Below are positions 24,011-36,386 of a stretch of DNA of 64,000 nucleotides, in pieces; positions within the stretch are counted from its first letter, which is position 1, and every line of letters begins with the position of its first letter. The translations under genes were made by a program, and so were the position numbers. Below the pieces are notes generated by a model. The model ran no database searches. It was not told where the DNA came from and saw only the letters and a list, made by a program, of their open reading frames with translations. The DNA comes from Petrolisthes cinctipes (taxonomy: Eukaryota; Arthropoda; Malacostraca; Decapoda; Porcellanidae): positions 2,679,501-2,743,500 of the forward strand of contig JAWQEG010000286.1 of NCBI GenBank assembly GCA_033782935.1, read 5' to 3'.

Positions 24011-27000
24011 GGTCCCAGAAGCAATCTGTACATACCTACTCCTAATTAAAGTATTTTCAAAATACAGGCCCAAAACATGCTGCAAATCGATATTTTAGGA
24101 GCCCAAAGTCAATATGTACATGCATCTTCTGTACCCGTCTATATCTCAAATTCAGGCTCAAAACACCCGAAAATTCGATATTTTGGGGTACCAGAATCGA
24201 TCTGTACATGCCTACTCAGATGCAGGCCCAAAACATGCTGAAAATCGATATTTTAGGTGCCCAAAGTCAACATGTGTATGCATCTTCTGCACTCGTTTAT
24301 ATCTCAAATTCAGGCCCAAAACACCCGAAAATTCGATATTTTGGGGTCCCAGAAGCGAACTGTACATGCCTACTCCGTGTTAGAGTATTTTCAAAATACA
24401 GGCCTAAAACATAATGAAAATCGATCTTTTAGGTGCCCAAAAGTCGATATATGCATGCATCTTCTGTAACCGTTTATATCCAAAATTCAACCTCAAAACA
24501 CCCGAAAATTCGATATTTTTGGGTCCCAGAAGCTATCTGTACATGCCTACTCAGTGCTAGAGTTTTTTCAAAATATAGGCTCAAAACATGCTAAAAATCG
24601 ATATTTTAAGTGTCCAAAGTCGATATGTGCATGCATCTTCTGTACCCGTTTATATCTCAAATTCAACCTCAAAACACATGAAAATTTGATATTTTTGGGT
24701 CCCAGAAGCGATCTGTACATGGCTACTCAGTGCAAAATATGTTTCAAAATATAGGCTCAAATCATGCTAAAAATCGATATTTTAAGTGTCCAAAGTCGAT
24801 ATGTGCATGCATCATCTGTACCCGTTTATATCTCAAATTCAGGCTCACAACCCCCGAAAACTCGATATTTTGGGGTCCCAGAAGTGATCTGTACATGCCT
24901 ACTTAGTGCTAGAATATTTTCAAAATATTGGCCCAAAACATGCTAAAAATCGATATTTTAGGTGCCCAAATTCGATATCTCAAATTCAGGCTCCAAACAC
25001 CCGAAAATTCGATATTTTGGGGTCCCAGAAGCAATCTGTACATGCCTACTCAGATGCAGGCCCAAAACATGCTGAAAATCGATATTTTAGGTGCCCAAAG
25101 TCAACATGTGTATGCATCTTCTGCACTCGTTTATATCTCAAATTCAACCTCAAAACACCCGAAAATGCGATAATTTTGGGTCCCAGAAGCGATCTGTACA
25201 TGTCTAGTCAGTTTTAGAATGTTTTCAAAATATTGGCTCACAACATGCTAAAAATCGATATTTTAAGTGTCCGAAGTCGATATGTGCATGCATCTTCTGT
25301 ACCCGTTTATATCTCAAATTCAGGCTCAAAACAAACCGAAAATTCGATATTTTGGGGTCCCAGAAGTGATCTGTACATGCCTACTTAGTGCTAGAATATT
25401 TTCAAAATATTGGCACAAAACATGCTAAAAATCGATATTTTAGGTGCCCAAAGTCAACATGTGTATGCATCTTCTGCACTAGTTTATATCTCAAATTCAA
25501 CCTCAAAACACCCGAAAATTCGATAATTTTGCGTCCCAGAAGCGATCTGTACATGTCTAGTCAGTGCTAGAATGTTTTCAAAATATTGGCTCAAAACATG
25601 CTAAAAATCGATATTTTAAGTGTCCGAAGTCGATATGTGCATGCATCTTCTGTACCCGATTATATCTCAAATTCAGGCTCAAAATACCCGAAAATTCGAT
25701 ATTTTGGGGTCCCAGAAGTGATCTGTACATGCCTACTTAGTGACAGAATATTTTCAAAATATAGGCCCAAAACATGCTAAAAATCGATATTTTATGTGCC
25801 CAAAGTCGATATCTCAAATTCAGGCCCAAAACACCCGAGAATTCGATATTTTGGGGTCCCAGAAGCAAACTGTACATACCTACTCCGTGTAAGAGTATTT
25901 TCTAAATACAGGCCCAAAACATACTGAAAATCGATCTTTTAGGTGCCCTAAAGTCAATATGTGCAAGCATCTTATGTACCCGTTTATATCTCAAATTCAG
26001 GCTCCAAACACACGAAAATTAAATATTTTGGGGTCCCAGAAGCGATCTGTACATGCCTTCTCAGATGCAGGCCCAAAACATGCTGAAAATCGATATTTTA
26101 GGTGCACAAAGTAAACATGTGTATGCATCTTCTGCACTCGTTTATATCTCAAATTCAGGCCCAAAACACCCGAAAATTCGATATTTTGGGGTCCCAGAAG
26201 CTATCTGTACATGCCTACTCAGTGCTAGAATGTTTTCAAAATATAGGCTCAAAACATGCTAAAAATCGATAATTAAAGTGTCCAAAGTCGATATGTGCAT
26301 GCATCATCTGTACCCGTTTATATCTCAAATTCAGGCTCAAAACACCCGAAAATTCGATATTTTTGAGTCCTAGAAGTGATCTGTACATGCCTACTTAGTG
26401 CTAGAATATTTTCAAAATATTGGCCCAAAACATGCTAAAAATCTATATTTTAGGTGCCCAAAGTCAACATGTGTATGCATCTTCTGCACTCGTTTATATC
26501 TCAAATTCAACCTCAAAACACCCGAAAATTCGATAATTTTGGGTCCCAGAAGCGATCTGTACATGCCTACTCCTAGTTAGAGTATTTTCAAAATTTTGGC
26601 TCAAAACATGCTAAAAATCGATATTTTAAGTGTCCGAAGTCGATATGTGCATGCATCTTCTGTACCCGTTTATATCTCAAATTCAGGCTCAAAACACCCG
26701 AAAATTCTATATTTTGGGGTCCCAGAAGTGATCTGTACATGCCTACTTAGTGCTAGAATATTTTCAAAATATTGGCCCAAAACATGCTAAAAATCGATAT
26801 TTTAGGTGCCCAAATTCGATATCTCAAATTCAGGCTCCAAACACCCGAAAATTCGATATTTTGAGGTCCCAGAAGCGAACTGTACATACCTACTCCGTGT
26901 TAGAGTATTTTCAAAATACAGGCCCAAAACATACTGAAAATCGATCTTTTAACTGCCCAAAAGTTAATATGTGCATGCATCTTCTGTACCCGTTTATATC

Positions 27001-27408
27001 TCAAATTCTGGCTCCACACACACGAAAATTCGATATTTTGGGGTCCCAGAAGCGATCTGTACATGCCTACTCAGATGCAACCCCCAAAATATGCTGAAAA
27101 TCGATATTTTAGGTGCCCAAAGTCAACATGTGTATGCATCTTCTGCACTCGTTTATATCTCAAATTCAACCTCAAAACACCCGAAAATTCAATAATTTTG
27201 GGTCCCAGAAGCGATCTGTACATGTCTAGTCAGTGCTAGAATGTTTTCAAAATATTGGCTCAAAACATGCTAAAAATCGATATTTTAAGTGTCCGAAATC
27301 GATATGTGCATGCATCTTCTGTACCCGTTTATATCTCAAATTCAGGCTCAAAACACCCGAAAATTCGAAATTTTGGGGTCCCAGAAGTGATCTGTACATG
27401 CCTATTTA
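24011..27408 (+). repeat. Mixed domain I monomers with chimeric B/C monomers
   Basis: Phase points and motifs show ordinary 147-, 158-, 176- and 177-bp members. Two monomers (25388-25570 and 26398-26580, offset 1,010) join a class B left part (CTTAGTGCTAG, TATTGGC(A/C)CAAAACATG) to a class C right part (CAACATGTGTATGC, TGCACT(C/A)G). TATTGGCTCAAAACATG with AAGTGTCCGAAGTC marks related class D monomers at about 25590, 26600 and 27260. A damaged CTCAGTGCAAAATATGTTTC lies near 24727. Confidence 0.78.
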
Positions 27409-27960
27409 GTGCTAGAATATTTTCAAAATATAGGCCCAAAACATGCTAAAAATCGATATTTTCGGTGCCCAAAGTCGATATCTCAAATTCAGGCCCAAAG
27501 CACCCAAAAATTCGATATTTTGGCGTCTCAGAAGCGATCTGTACATGCCTACTCCGTGTTAGAGTATTTTCAAAATACAGGCCCAAAACATATTGAAAAT
27601 CGATCTTTTAGGTGCCCTAAAGTCGATATGTGTATGCATCTTCTGTACCCGTTTATATCTCAAATTCAGGCTCAAAAGACCCGACAATTCGATATTTTTG
27701 GGTCCCAGAAGCGATCTGAACTTGCCTACTCCGTGATAGAGTATTTTCAAAATACAGGCCCAAAACAAGCTGAAAATCTATATTTTAGGTGACTAAAGTC
27801 AATATGTGTATGCATCTTCTGCACCCGTTTATATCCCAAATTCAATCTCAAAACACCCGAAAATTCGATATTTTTGGGTCCCAGAAGCGATCTGTACATG
27901 CCTACTCAGTGCTGGAATGTTTTCAAAATATTGGCTAAAAACATGCTAAAAATCGATATT

Positions 27961-27980
27961 TTAAGTGTCCATGTTTATAT
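27961..27980 (+). repeat. 30-bp deletion junction, first copy
   Basis: TTAAGTGTCC is joined directly to ATGTTTATATCTC. Relative to the usual class D monomer, 30 bases (from AAGTCGATATG to CTGTACC) are missing, giving a monomer of about 146 bp. Breakpoints differ from the class B deletion, which keeps AAAGTCGATA, so this is a separate event. Confidence 0.85.
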
Positions 27981-28430
27981 CTCAAATTCAGGCTCAAAAC
28001 ACCCGAAAATTCGATATTTTGGGGTCCCTGAAGTGATCTGTACATGCCTACTTAGTGCTAGAATATTTTCAAAATATAGGCCCCAAACATGCTAAAAATT
28101 GATATTTTAGGTGCCCGAAGTCGATATCTCAAATTCAGGCCCAAAATACCCGAAAATTCGATATTTTGGGGTACCAGAAGCGAACTGTACATGCCTACTC
28201 CGTGTTAGAGTATTTTCAAAATACAGGCCCAAAACATACTGAAAATCGATCTTTTAGTAGCCCAAAAGTAGATATGTTCATGCATCTTCTGTACCCGTTT
28301 ATATCCCAAATTCAACCTCAAAAAACCCGAAAATTCGATATTTTTGGGTCCCAGAAGCGATCTGTACATGCCTACTAAGTGCGAGAATTTTTTCAAAATA
28401 TAGGCTCAAAACATGCTAAAAATCGATATT

Positions 28431-28450
28431 TTAAGTGTCCATGTTTATAT
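28431..28450 (+). repeat. 30-bp deletion junction, second copy
   Basis: This has the same junction as at 27961, 470 bases away. An identical breakpoint in two nearby monomers means one deletion was copied by local amplification rather than arising twice. Confidence 0.85.
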
Positions 28451-28908
28451 CTCAAATTCAGGCTCAAAACACCTGAAAATTCGATATTTTGGGGTCCCAG
28501 AAGTGATCTGTACATGCCTACTTAGTGCTAGAATATTTTCAAAATATAAGCCCAAAACATGCTAAAAATCGATATTTTAGGTGCCCAAAGTCGATATCAC
28601 AAATTCAGGCCCAAAACACCCGAAAATTCGATATTTTGGGGTACCAGAAGCGAACTGTACATGCCTACTCCGTGTTAGAGTATTTTCAATATACAGGCCC
28701 AAAACATACTGAAAATCGATCTTTTAGGTGCCCAAAAGTCGATATGTGTATGCATCTTCTGTACCCGTTTATATCTCAAATTCAGGCTCAAAAGACCCGA
28801 AAATTTGATATTTTTGGGTCCCAGAAGCGATCTGAACTTGCCTACTCCGTGTTAGAGTATTTTCAAAATACAGGCCCAAAACAAGCTGAAAATCTGTATT
28901 TTAGGTGA

Positions 28909-29932
28909 CTAAAGTCAATATGTGTATGCATCTTCTGCACCCGTTTATATCCCAAATTCAACCTCAAAACACCCGAAAATTCGATATTATTGGGTCCCAG
29001 AAGCGATCTGTACATGCCTACTCAGTGCTAGAATGTTTTCAAAATATAGGCTAAAAACATGCTAAAATCGATATTTTATGTGTCCAAAGTCGATATGTGC
29101 ATGCATCATCTGTACCCGTTTATATCTCAAATTCAGGCTCAAAACACCCGAAAATTCGATATTTTGGGGTCACAGAAGTGATCTGTACATGCCTACTTAG
29201 TGCTAGAATATTTTCAAAATATTGGCCCAAAACATGCTAAAAATCGTTATTTTAGGTGCCCAAAGTCGATATCTCAAATTCAGGCTCTAAACACCCGAAA
29301 ATACGATATTTTGGGGTCCCAGAAGCAATCTGTACATGCCTACTCAGATGCAGGCCCAAAACATGCTGAAAATCGATATTTTAGGTGCCCAAAGTTAACA
29401 TGTGTATGCATCTTCTGCACTCGTTTATATCTCAAATTCAGGCTCAAAACACCCGAAAATTCGATATTTTGGGGTCCCAGAAGTGATCTGTACATGCCTA
29501 CTTAGTGCTAGAATATTTTCAAAATATAGGCGAAAAACATGCTAAAAATCGATATTTAAGGTGCCCAAAATCGATATCTAAAATTCAGGCTAAAAACACC
29601 TGAAAATTCGATATTTTTGGGCCCCAGAGGCGATCTGTACTTGCCTACTCCGTGTTAGAGTATTTTCAAAATACAGGCCCAAAACAAACTGAAAATCGAT
29701 ATTTTAGGTGACCAAAGTCAATATGTGTATGTATCATCTGTACCCGTTTATATCTCAAATTCAGGCTCAAAACACCCGAAAATTCGATATTTTGGGGTCC
29801 CAGAAGCGATTTGTACATGCCTACTCAGATGCAGGCCCAAAACATGCTGAAAATCGATATTTTAGGTGCCCAAAGACAACATGAGTATGCATCTTCTGCA
29901 CTCGTTTATATTTCAAATTCAGGCCTAAAACA
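28909..29932 (+). repeat. Ordinary domain I monomers
   Basis: The stretch contains full monomers, class B junctions near 29268 and 29573 (the latter GATATCTAAAATTC) and class C monomers near 29343 and 29823. A one-base loss occurs in ACATGCTAAAATCGATATT near 29065. No gene or inserted element is seen. Confidence 0.75.
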
Positions 29933-30431
29933 CCCAAAAATTCGATATTTTGGGGTCCCAGAAGCTATCTGTACATGCCTACTTAGTGCTAGAATATTTT
30001 CAAAATATAGGCCTAAAACATGCTAAAAATCGATATTTTAGGTGCCCAAAGTCGATATCACAAATTCAGTCCCAAAACACCCGAAAATTCGATATTTTGG
30101 GGTCCCAGAAGCGAACTGTACATGCCTACTCCGTGTGTTGTATTTTCAAAATACAGGCCCAAAACATACTGAAAATCGATCTTTTAGGTGCCCAAAAGTC
30201 GATATGTGCATGCATCTTCTGTACCCGTTTATATCCCAAATTCAACCTCAAAACACCCGAAAATTCGATATTTTTGGGTCGAAGAAGCGATCTGTACATG
30301 CCTACTCAGTGCTAGAATTTTTTCAAAATATAGTCTCAAAACATGCTAAAAATCGATATTTTAAGTGTCCAAAGTCGATATGTGCATGCATCATCTGTAC
30401 CCATTTATATCTCAAATTCAGGCTCACAACC
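29933..30431 (+). repeat. 499-bp tandem unit, copy 1
   Basis: The unit is 147+176+176 bp. The second monomer carries CCGTGTGTTGTATTTTC, one base shorter than the usual CCGTGTTAGAGTATTTTC, which is why the period is 499 and not 500. The unit also carries GGGTCGAAGAAGCG and CTCACAACCCCCGAAAAC. Confidence 0.9.
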
Positions 30432-30930
30432 CCCGAAAACTCGATATTTTGGGGTCCCAGAAGTGATCTGTACATGCCTACTTAGTGCTAGAATATTTTC
30501 AAAATATAGGCCCAAAACATGCTAAAAATCGATATTTTAGGTGCCCAAAGTCGATATCTCAAATTCAGGCCCAAAACACCCGAAAATTCGATAATTTGGG
30601 GTCCCAGAAGCGAACTGTACATGCCTACTCCGTGTGTTGTATTTTCAAAATACAGGCCCAAAACATACTGAAAATCGATCTTTTAGGTGCCCAAAAGTCG
30701 ATATGTGCATGCATCTTCTGTACCCGTTTATATCCCAAATTCAACCTCAAAACACCCGAAAATTCGATATTTTTGGGTCGAAGAAGCGATCTGTACATGC
30801 CTACTCAGTGCTAGAATTTTTTCAAAATATAGTCTCAAAACATGCTAAAAATCGATATTTTAAGTGTCCAAAGTCGATATGTGCATGCATCATCTGTACC
30901 CATTTATATCTCAAATTCAGGCTCACAACC
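30432..30930 (+). repeat. 499-bp tandem unit, copy 2
   Basis: This follows copy 1 without spacer and shares GTGTGTTGTATTTTC, GGGTCGAAGAAGCG and CTCACAACCCCCG. Differences are few, for example GATATCTC and GATAATTTGGGG here against GATATCAC and GATATTTTGGGG in copy 1. Confidence 0.9.
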
Positions 30931-33119
30931 CCCGAAAACTCGATATTTTGGGGTCCCAGAAGTGATCTGTACATGCCTACTTAGTGCTAGAATATTTTCA
31001 AAATATAGGCCCAAAACATGCTAAAAATCGATATTTTAGGTGCCCAAATTCGATATCTCAAATTCAGGCCCAAAAAACCCGAAAATTCGATATTTTGGGG
31101 TCCCAGAAGCGAACTGTACATGCCTACTCCGTTTTAGAGTATTTTCAAAATACAGGCCCAAAACATATTGAAAATCGATCTTTTAGGTGCCCAAAAGTCG
31201 ATATGTGCATGCATCTTCTGTACCCGTTTATATCCCAAATTCAACTTTAAAACACCCGAAAATTCGATATTCTTGGGTCCCAGAAGCGATCTGTACATGC
31301 CTACTAAGTGCAAGAATTTTTTCAAAATATAGGCTCAAAACATGCTAAAAATCGATATTTTAAGTGTCCAAAGTCGATATGTGCATGCATCATCTGTACC
31401 CGTTTATATTTCAAATTCATGCTCAAAACAACCGAAAATTCGATATTTTGGGGTCCCAGAAGCAATCTGTACATGCCTACTCAGATGCAGGCCCAAAACA
31501 TGCTGAAAATCGATATTTTAGGTGCCCAAAGTCAACATGTGTATGCATCTTCTGCACTCGTTTATATCTCAAATTTAACCTCAAAATACCCGAAAATTCG
31601 ATAATTTTGGGTCCCAGAAGCGAGCTGTACATGTCTAGTCAGTGCTAGAATGTTTTCAAAATATTGGCTCAAAACATGCTAAAAATCGATATTTTAAGTG
31701 TCCGAAGTCGATATGTGCATGCATCTTCTGTACCCGTTTATATCTCAAATTCAGGCTCAAAACACCCGAAAATTCTATATTTTGTGGTCCCAGAAGTGAT
31801 CTGTACATGCCTACTCAGATGCAGGCCCAAAACGTGCTGAAAATCGATATTTTAGGTGACCAAAGTCAACATGTGTATGCATCTTCTGCAATCGTTTATA
31901 TCTCAAATTCAACCTCAAAACACCCGAAAATTCGATAATTTTGGGTCCCAAAAGCGATCTGTACATGTCTAGTCAGTGCTAGAATGTTTTCAAAGTATTG
32001 GCTCAAATCATGCTAAAAATCGATCTTTTAAGTGTCCAAAGTCGATATGTGCATGCATCTTCAGTACCCGTTTATATCTCAAATTCAGGCTCAAAACACC
32101 GAAAATTCGATATTTTGGGGTCCCAGAAGCAATTTGTACATGCCTACTCAGATGCAGGCCCAAAACATGCTGAAAATCGATATTTTAGGTGCCCAAAGTC
32201 AACATGTGTATGCATCTTCTGCAATCGTTTATATCCCAAATTCAACCTCAAAACACCCGAAAATTCGATATTTTAGGGTCCCAGAAGCGAACTGTACATG
32301 CCTACTCAGATGCAGGCCCAAAACATACTGAAAATCGATCTTTTAGGTGCCCAAAAGTCGATATGTGCATGCATCTTCTATACCCGTTTATATCTCAAAT
32401 TCAGGCTCCAAACACCCGAAAATTCGATAATTTTGGGTCCGAGAAGCGATCTGTATATGTCTAGTCAGTGCTAGAATGTTTTTAAAATATAGGCTCAAAA
32501 CATGCTAAAAATCGATATTTTAAGTGTCCAAAGTAGATATGTGCATGCATCTTCTGTACCCGTTTATATCTCAAATTCAGGCTAAAAACACCCGAAAATT
32601 CGATATTTTGCGGTCCCAGAAGCGATCTGTACATGCCTACTCCTAGTTAGAGTATTTTCAAAACACAGGCCCAAAACATGCTGAAAATTGATATTTTAGG
32701 TGCCCAAATTCAATATGTGCATGCATCTTCTGTACCCGTTTATATCTCAAATTCAGGCTCAAAACACTCGAAAATTCGGTATTTTTGGGTCCTAGAAGCG
32801 ATCTGTACATGCCTACTCAGTGCTAGAATGTTTTAAAAATATAGGCTAAAAACATGCTAAAAATCGATATTTTAAGTGTCCAAAGTCGATATGTGCATGC
32901 ATCATCTATACCCGTTTATATCTCAAATTCAGGCTCAAAACACCCGAAAATTCGATATTTTTGGGTCCCAGAAGCGATCTGTACATGCCTACTCAGTGCT
33001 AGAATTTTTTCAAGATATAGGCTCAAAACATGCTCAAAATTGATATTTTAAGTGTCCAAAGTCGATATGTGCATGCATCTTCTGTACCCGTTTATATCTC
33101 AAATTCAGGCTTAAAAAAC
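30931..33119 (+). repeat. Class C-rich stretch with a C/E hybrid monomer
   Basis: CTCAGATGCAGG occurs near 31483, 31821, 32146 and 32306, the densest cluster in the window. The copy near 32306 sits inside a monomer that otherwise reads as class E (GAACTGTACATG before it, ACATACTGAAAATCGATC after it), so the 18-bp deletion has moved onto another background. Monomers near 32854 and 33206 repeat with a 352-bp (2 x 176) offset. Confidence 0.78.
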
Positions 33120-34160
33120 CCGAAAATTCGGTATTTTTGGGTCCTAGAAGCGATCTGTACATGCCTACTCAGTGCTAGAATGTTTTAAAAATATAGGCTA
33201 AAAACATGCTACAAATCGATATTTTAAGTGTCCAAAGTCGATATGTGCATGAATCATCTATACCCGTTTATATCTCAAATTCAGGCTCAAAACACCCGAA
33301 AATTCGATATTTTTGGGTCCCAGAAGCGATCTGTACATGCCTACTTAGTGCTAGAATTTTTTCAAGATATAGGCTCAAAACATGCTAAAAATCGATATTT
33401 TAAATGTCCAAAGTCGATATGTGCATGCATCATCTGTACCCATTTATATCTCAAATTCATGACCAAAACACCCGAAAATTCGATATCTTGGAGTCCCAGA
33501 AGCGAACTGTACATGCCTACTCCGTGTTAGAGTATTATCAAAATACAGGCCCAAAACATACTTAAAATCGATCTTTTAGGTGCCCAAAAGTCGATATGTG
33601 CTTGCATCTTCTGTACCCGTTTATATCTCAAATTCAGGCTCCAAACACCCGAAAAATCGATATTTCGGGGTCCCAGAAGCGATCTGTACATGCCTTCTCA
33701 GATGCAGGCCCAAAACATGCTGAAAATCGATATTTTAGGTGCACAAAGTAAACATGTGTATGCATTTTCTGCACTCGTTTATATCTCAAATTCAACCTCA
33801 AAACACCCGAAAATTCGATAATTTTGGGTCCCAGAAGCGATCTGTATATGTCTAGTCAGTGCTAGAATGTTTTTAAAATATAGGCTCAAAACATGCTAAA
33901 AATCGATATTTTAAGTGTCCCAAGTAGATATGTGCATGCATCTTCTGTACCCGTTTATATCTCAAATTCAGGCTCAAAACACCCGAAAATTCGAAATTTT
34001 GGGGTCCCAGAAGCGATCTGTACATGCCTACTCAGTGCTAGAATATTTTCAAAATATAGGCCCAAAACATGCTAAAAATCGATATTTTAGGTGCCCAAAA
34101 GTCGATATGTGCATGCATCATCTGTACCCGTTTATATCTTAAATTCAGGCTCAAAACACC
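33120..34160 (+). repeat. Block of about 1.04 kb, copy 1 (offset 2,226)
   Basis: This matches about 35346-36386. Shared markers are TTTTAAAAATATAGGCTA, ATCATCTATACCCG, TTTTAAATGTCC, GATATCTTGGAGTCCC, GAGTATTATCAAAATAC, GTGCTTGCATC, GATATTTCGGGGTC and GTAAACATGTGTATGC. Confidence 0.85.
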
Positions 34161-35345
34161 CGAAAATTCGATATTTTGGGGTCCTAGAAGCGATCTGTAC
34201 ATGCCTACTCCTAGTTAGAGTATTTTCAATATACAGGCCCAAAACATGCTGAAAATCGATATTTTAGGTGCCCAAAGTCAATATGTGCATGCATCTTCTG
34301 TACCCGTTTATATCTCAAATTCAGGCTCAAAACACCCGAAAATTCGGTATTTTTGGGTCCTAGAAGCGATCTGTACATGCCTACTCCGTGTCAGAATGTT
34401 TTCAAGATACAGACCCAAAACATGCTCAAAATCGATATTTTAGGTGCCCAAACGTCGATATGTGCATGAATCTTCTGTACCCGTTTATATCTCAAATTCA
34501 GGCTCAAAACACCCGAAAATTCGAAATTTTGGGGTCCCAGAAGCGATCTGTACATGCCTACTCAGTGCTAGAATATTTTCAAAATATAGGCCCAAAACAT
34601 GCTAAAAATCGATATTTTAGGTGCCTAAGTCGATATCTCAAATTCAGGCCCGAAACACCCAAAAATTCGATATTTTGGGGTCCCAGAAGCGATCTGTACA
34701 TGCCTACTCCGTGTTAGAGTATTTTCAATATACAGGACCAAAACATACTGAAAATCGATCTTTTAGGTGCCCAAAAGTCGATATGTGCTTGCATCTTCTG
34801 TACCCGTTTATATCACAAATTCAGGCTCCAAACACCCGAAAATTCGATATTTTGGGGTCCCAGAAGCGATCTGTACATGCCTACTCAGATGCAGGCCCAA
34901 AACATGCTGAAAATCGATATTTTAGGTGCACAAAGTAAATATGTGTATGCATCTTCTGCACTCGTTTATATCTCAAATTCAACCTCAAAACACCCGAAAA
35001 TTCGATAATTTTGGGTCCCAGAAGCGATCTGTATATGTCTAGTCAGTGCTAGAATGTTTTTAAAATATAGGCTCAAAACATGCTAAAAATCGATATTTTA
35101 AGTGTCCAAAGTAGATATGTGCATGCATCTTCTGTACCCGTTTATATCTCAAATTCAGGCTCAAAACACCCGAAAATTCGATATTTTGCGGTCCCAGAAG
35201 CGATCTGTACATGCCTACTCCTAGTTAGAGTATTTTCAAAATACAGGCCCAAAACATGCTGAAAATCGATATTTTAGGTGCCCAAAGTCAATATGTGCAT
35301 CCATCTTCTGTACCCGTTTATATCTCAAATTCAGGCTCAAAACAC
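34161..35345 (+). repeat. Stretch between the two 1-kb copies, itself partly a third copy
   Basis: Bases about 34750-35200 resemble 33560-34000 with an offset near 1,186 (GTGCTTGCATC at 34785, TATGTCTAGTCAG, TTTTTAAAATATAGG, AAAGTAGATATG), so that part of the block is present three times. Class B appears near 34631 with GTGCCTAAGTCGATATC. Confidence 0.78.
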
Positions 35346-36386
35346 CCGAAAATTCGGTATTTTTGGGTCCTAGAAGCGATCTGTCAATGCCTACGCAGTG
35401 CTAGAATGTTTTAAAAATATAGGCTAAAAACATGCTACTAATCGATATTTTAAGTGTCCAAAGTCGATATGTGCATGGATCATCTATACCCGTTTATATC
35501 TCAAATTCAGGCTCAAAACACCCGAAAATTCGATATTTTTGGGTCCCAGAAGCGATCTGTACATGCCTACTTAGTGCTAGAATTTTTTCAAGATATAGGC
35601 TCAAAACATGCTAAAAATCGATATTTTAAATGTCCAAAGTCGATATGTGCATGCATCATCTGTACCCATTTATATCTCAAATTCAGGACCAAAACACCCG
35701 AAAATTCGATATCTTGGAGTCCCAGAAGCGAACTGTACATGCCTAGTCCGTGTTAGAGTATTATCAAAATACAGGCCCAAAACATACTTAAAATCGATCT
35801 TTTAGGTGCCCAAAAGTCGATATGTGCTTGCATCTTCTGTACCCGTTTATATCTCAAATTCAGGCTCCAAACACCCGAAAATTCGATATTTCGGGGTCCC
35901 AGAAGCGATCTGTACATGCCTTCTCAGATGCAGGCCCAAAACATGCTGAAAATCGATATTTTAGGTGCACAAAGTAAACATGTGTATGCATCTTCTGCAC
36001 TCGTTTATATCTCAAATTCAACCTCAAAACACCCGAAAATTCGATAATTTTGGGTCCCAGAAGCGATCTGTATATGTCTAGTCAGTGCTAGAATGTTTTT
36101 AAAATATAGGCTCAAAACATGCTAAAAATCGATATTTTAAGTGTCCAAAGTAGATATGTGCATGCATCTTCCGTACCCGTTTATATCTCAAATTCAGGCT
36201 CAAAACACCCGAAAATTTGAAATTTTGGGGTCCCAGAAGCGATCTGTACATGCCTACTCAGTGCTAGAATATTTTCAAAATATAGGCCCAAAACATGCTA
36301 AAAATCGATATTTTAGGTGCCCAAAAGTCGATATGTGCATGCATCATCTGTACCCGTTTATATCTTAAATTCAGGCTCAAAACACA
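35346..36386 (+). repeat. Block of about 1.04 kb, copy 2
   Basis: This is the partner of 33120-34160. Private changes include CTGTCAATGCCTACGCAG near 35382, GCTACTAATCG and GTGCATGGATC. It ends near 36386, where copy 1 continues with GGGGTCCTAGAAGCG and this copy with TGGGTCCCAGAAGTG. Confidence 0.85.

Larger units (their letters stand above)
27409..28908 (+). repeat. Two blocks offset by 1,116 bp
   Basis: Bases about 27409-27792 match 28525-28908. Both include AAAAGACCCGA(A/C)AATT, GCGATCTGAACTTGCC and AAACAAGCTGAAAATCT. Between them are two monomers with an unusual 30-bp loss (see the separate entries). Class B junctions at 28123 and 28593 read GATATCTC and GATATCAC. Confidence 0.75.
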
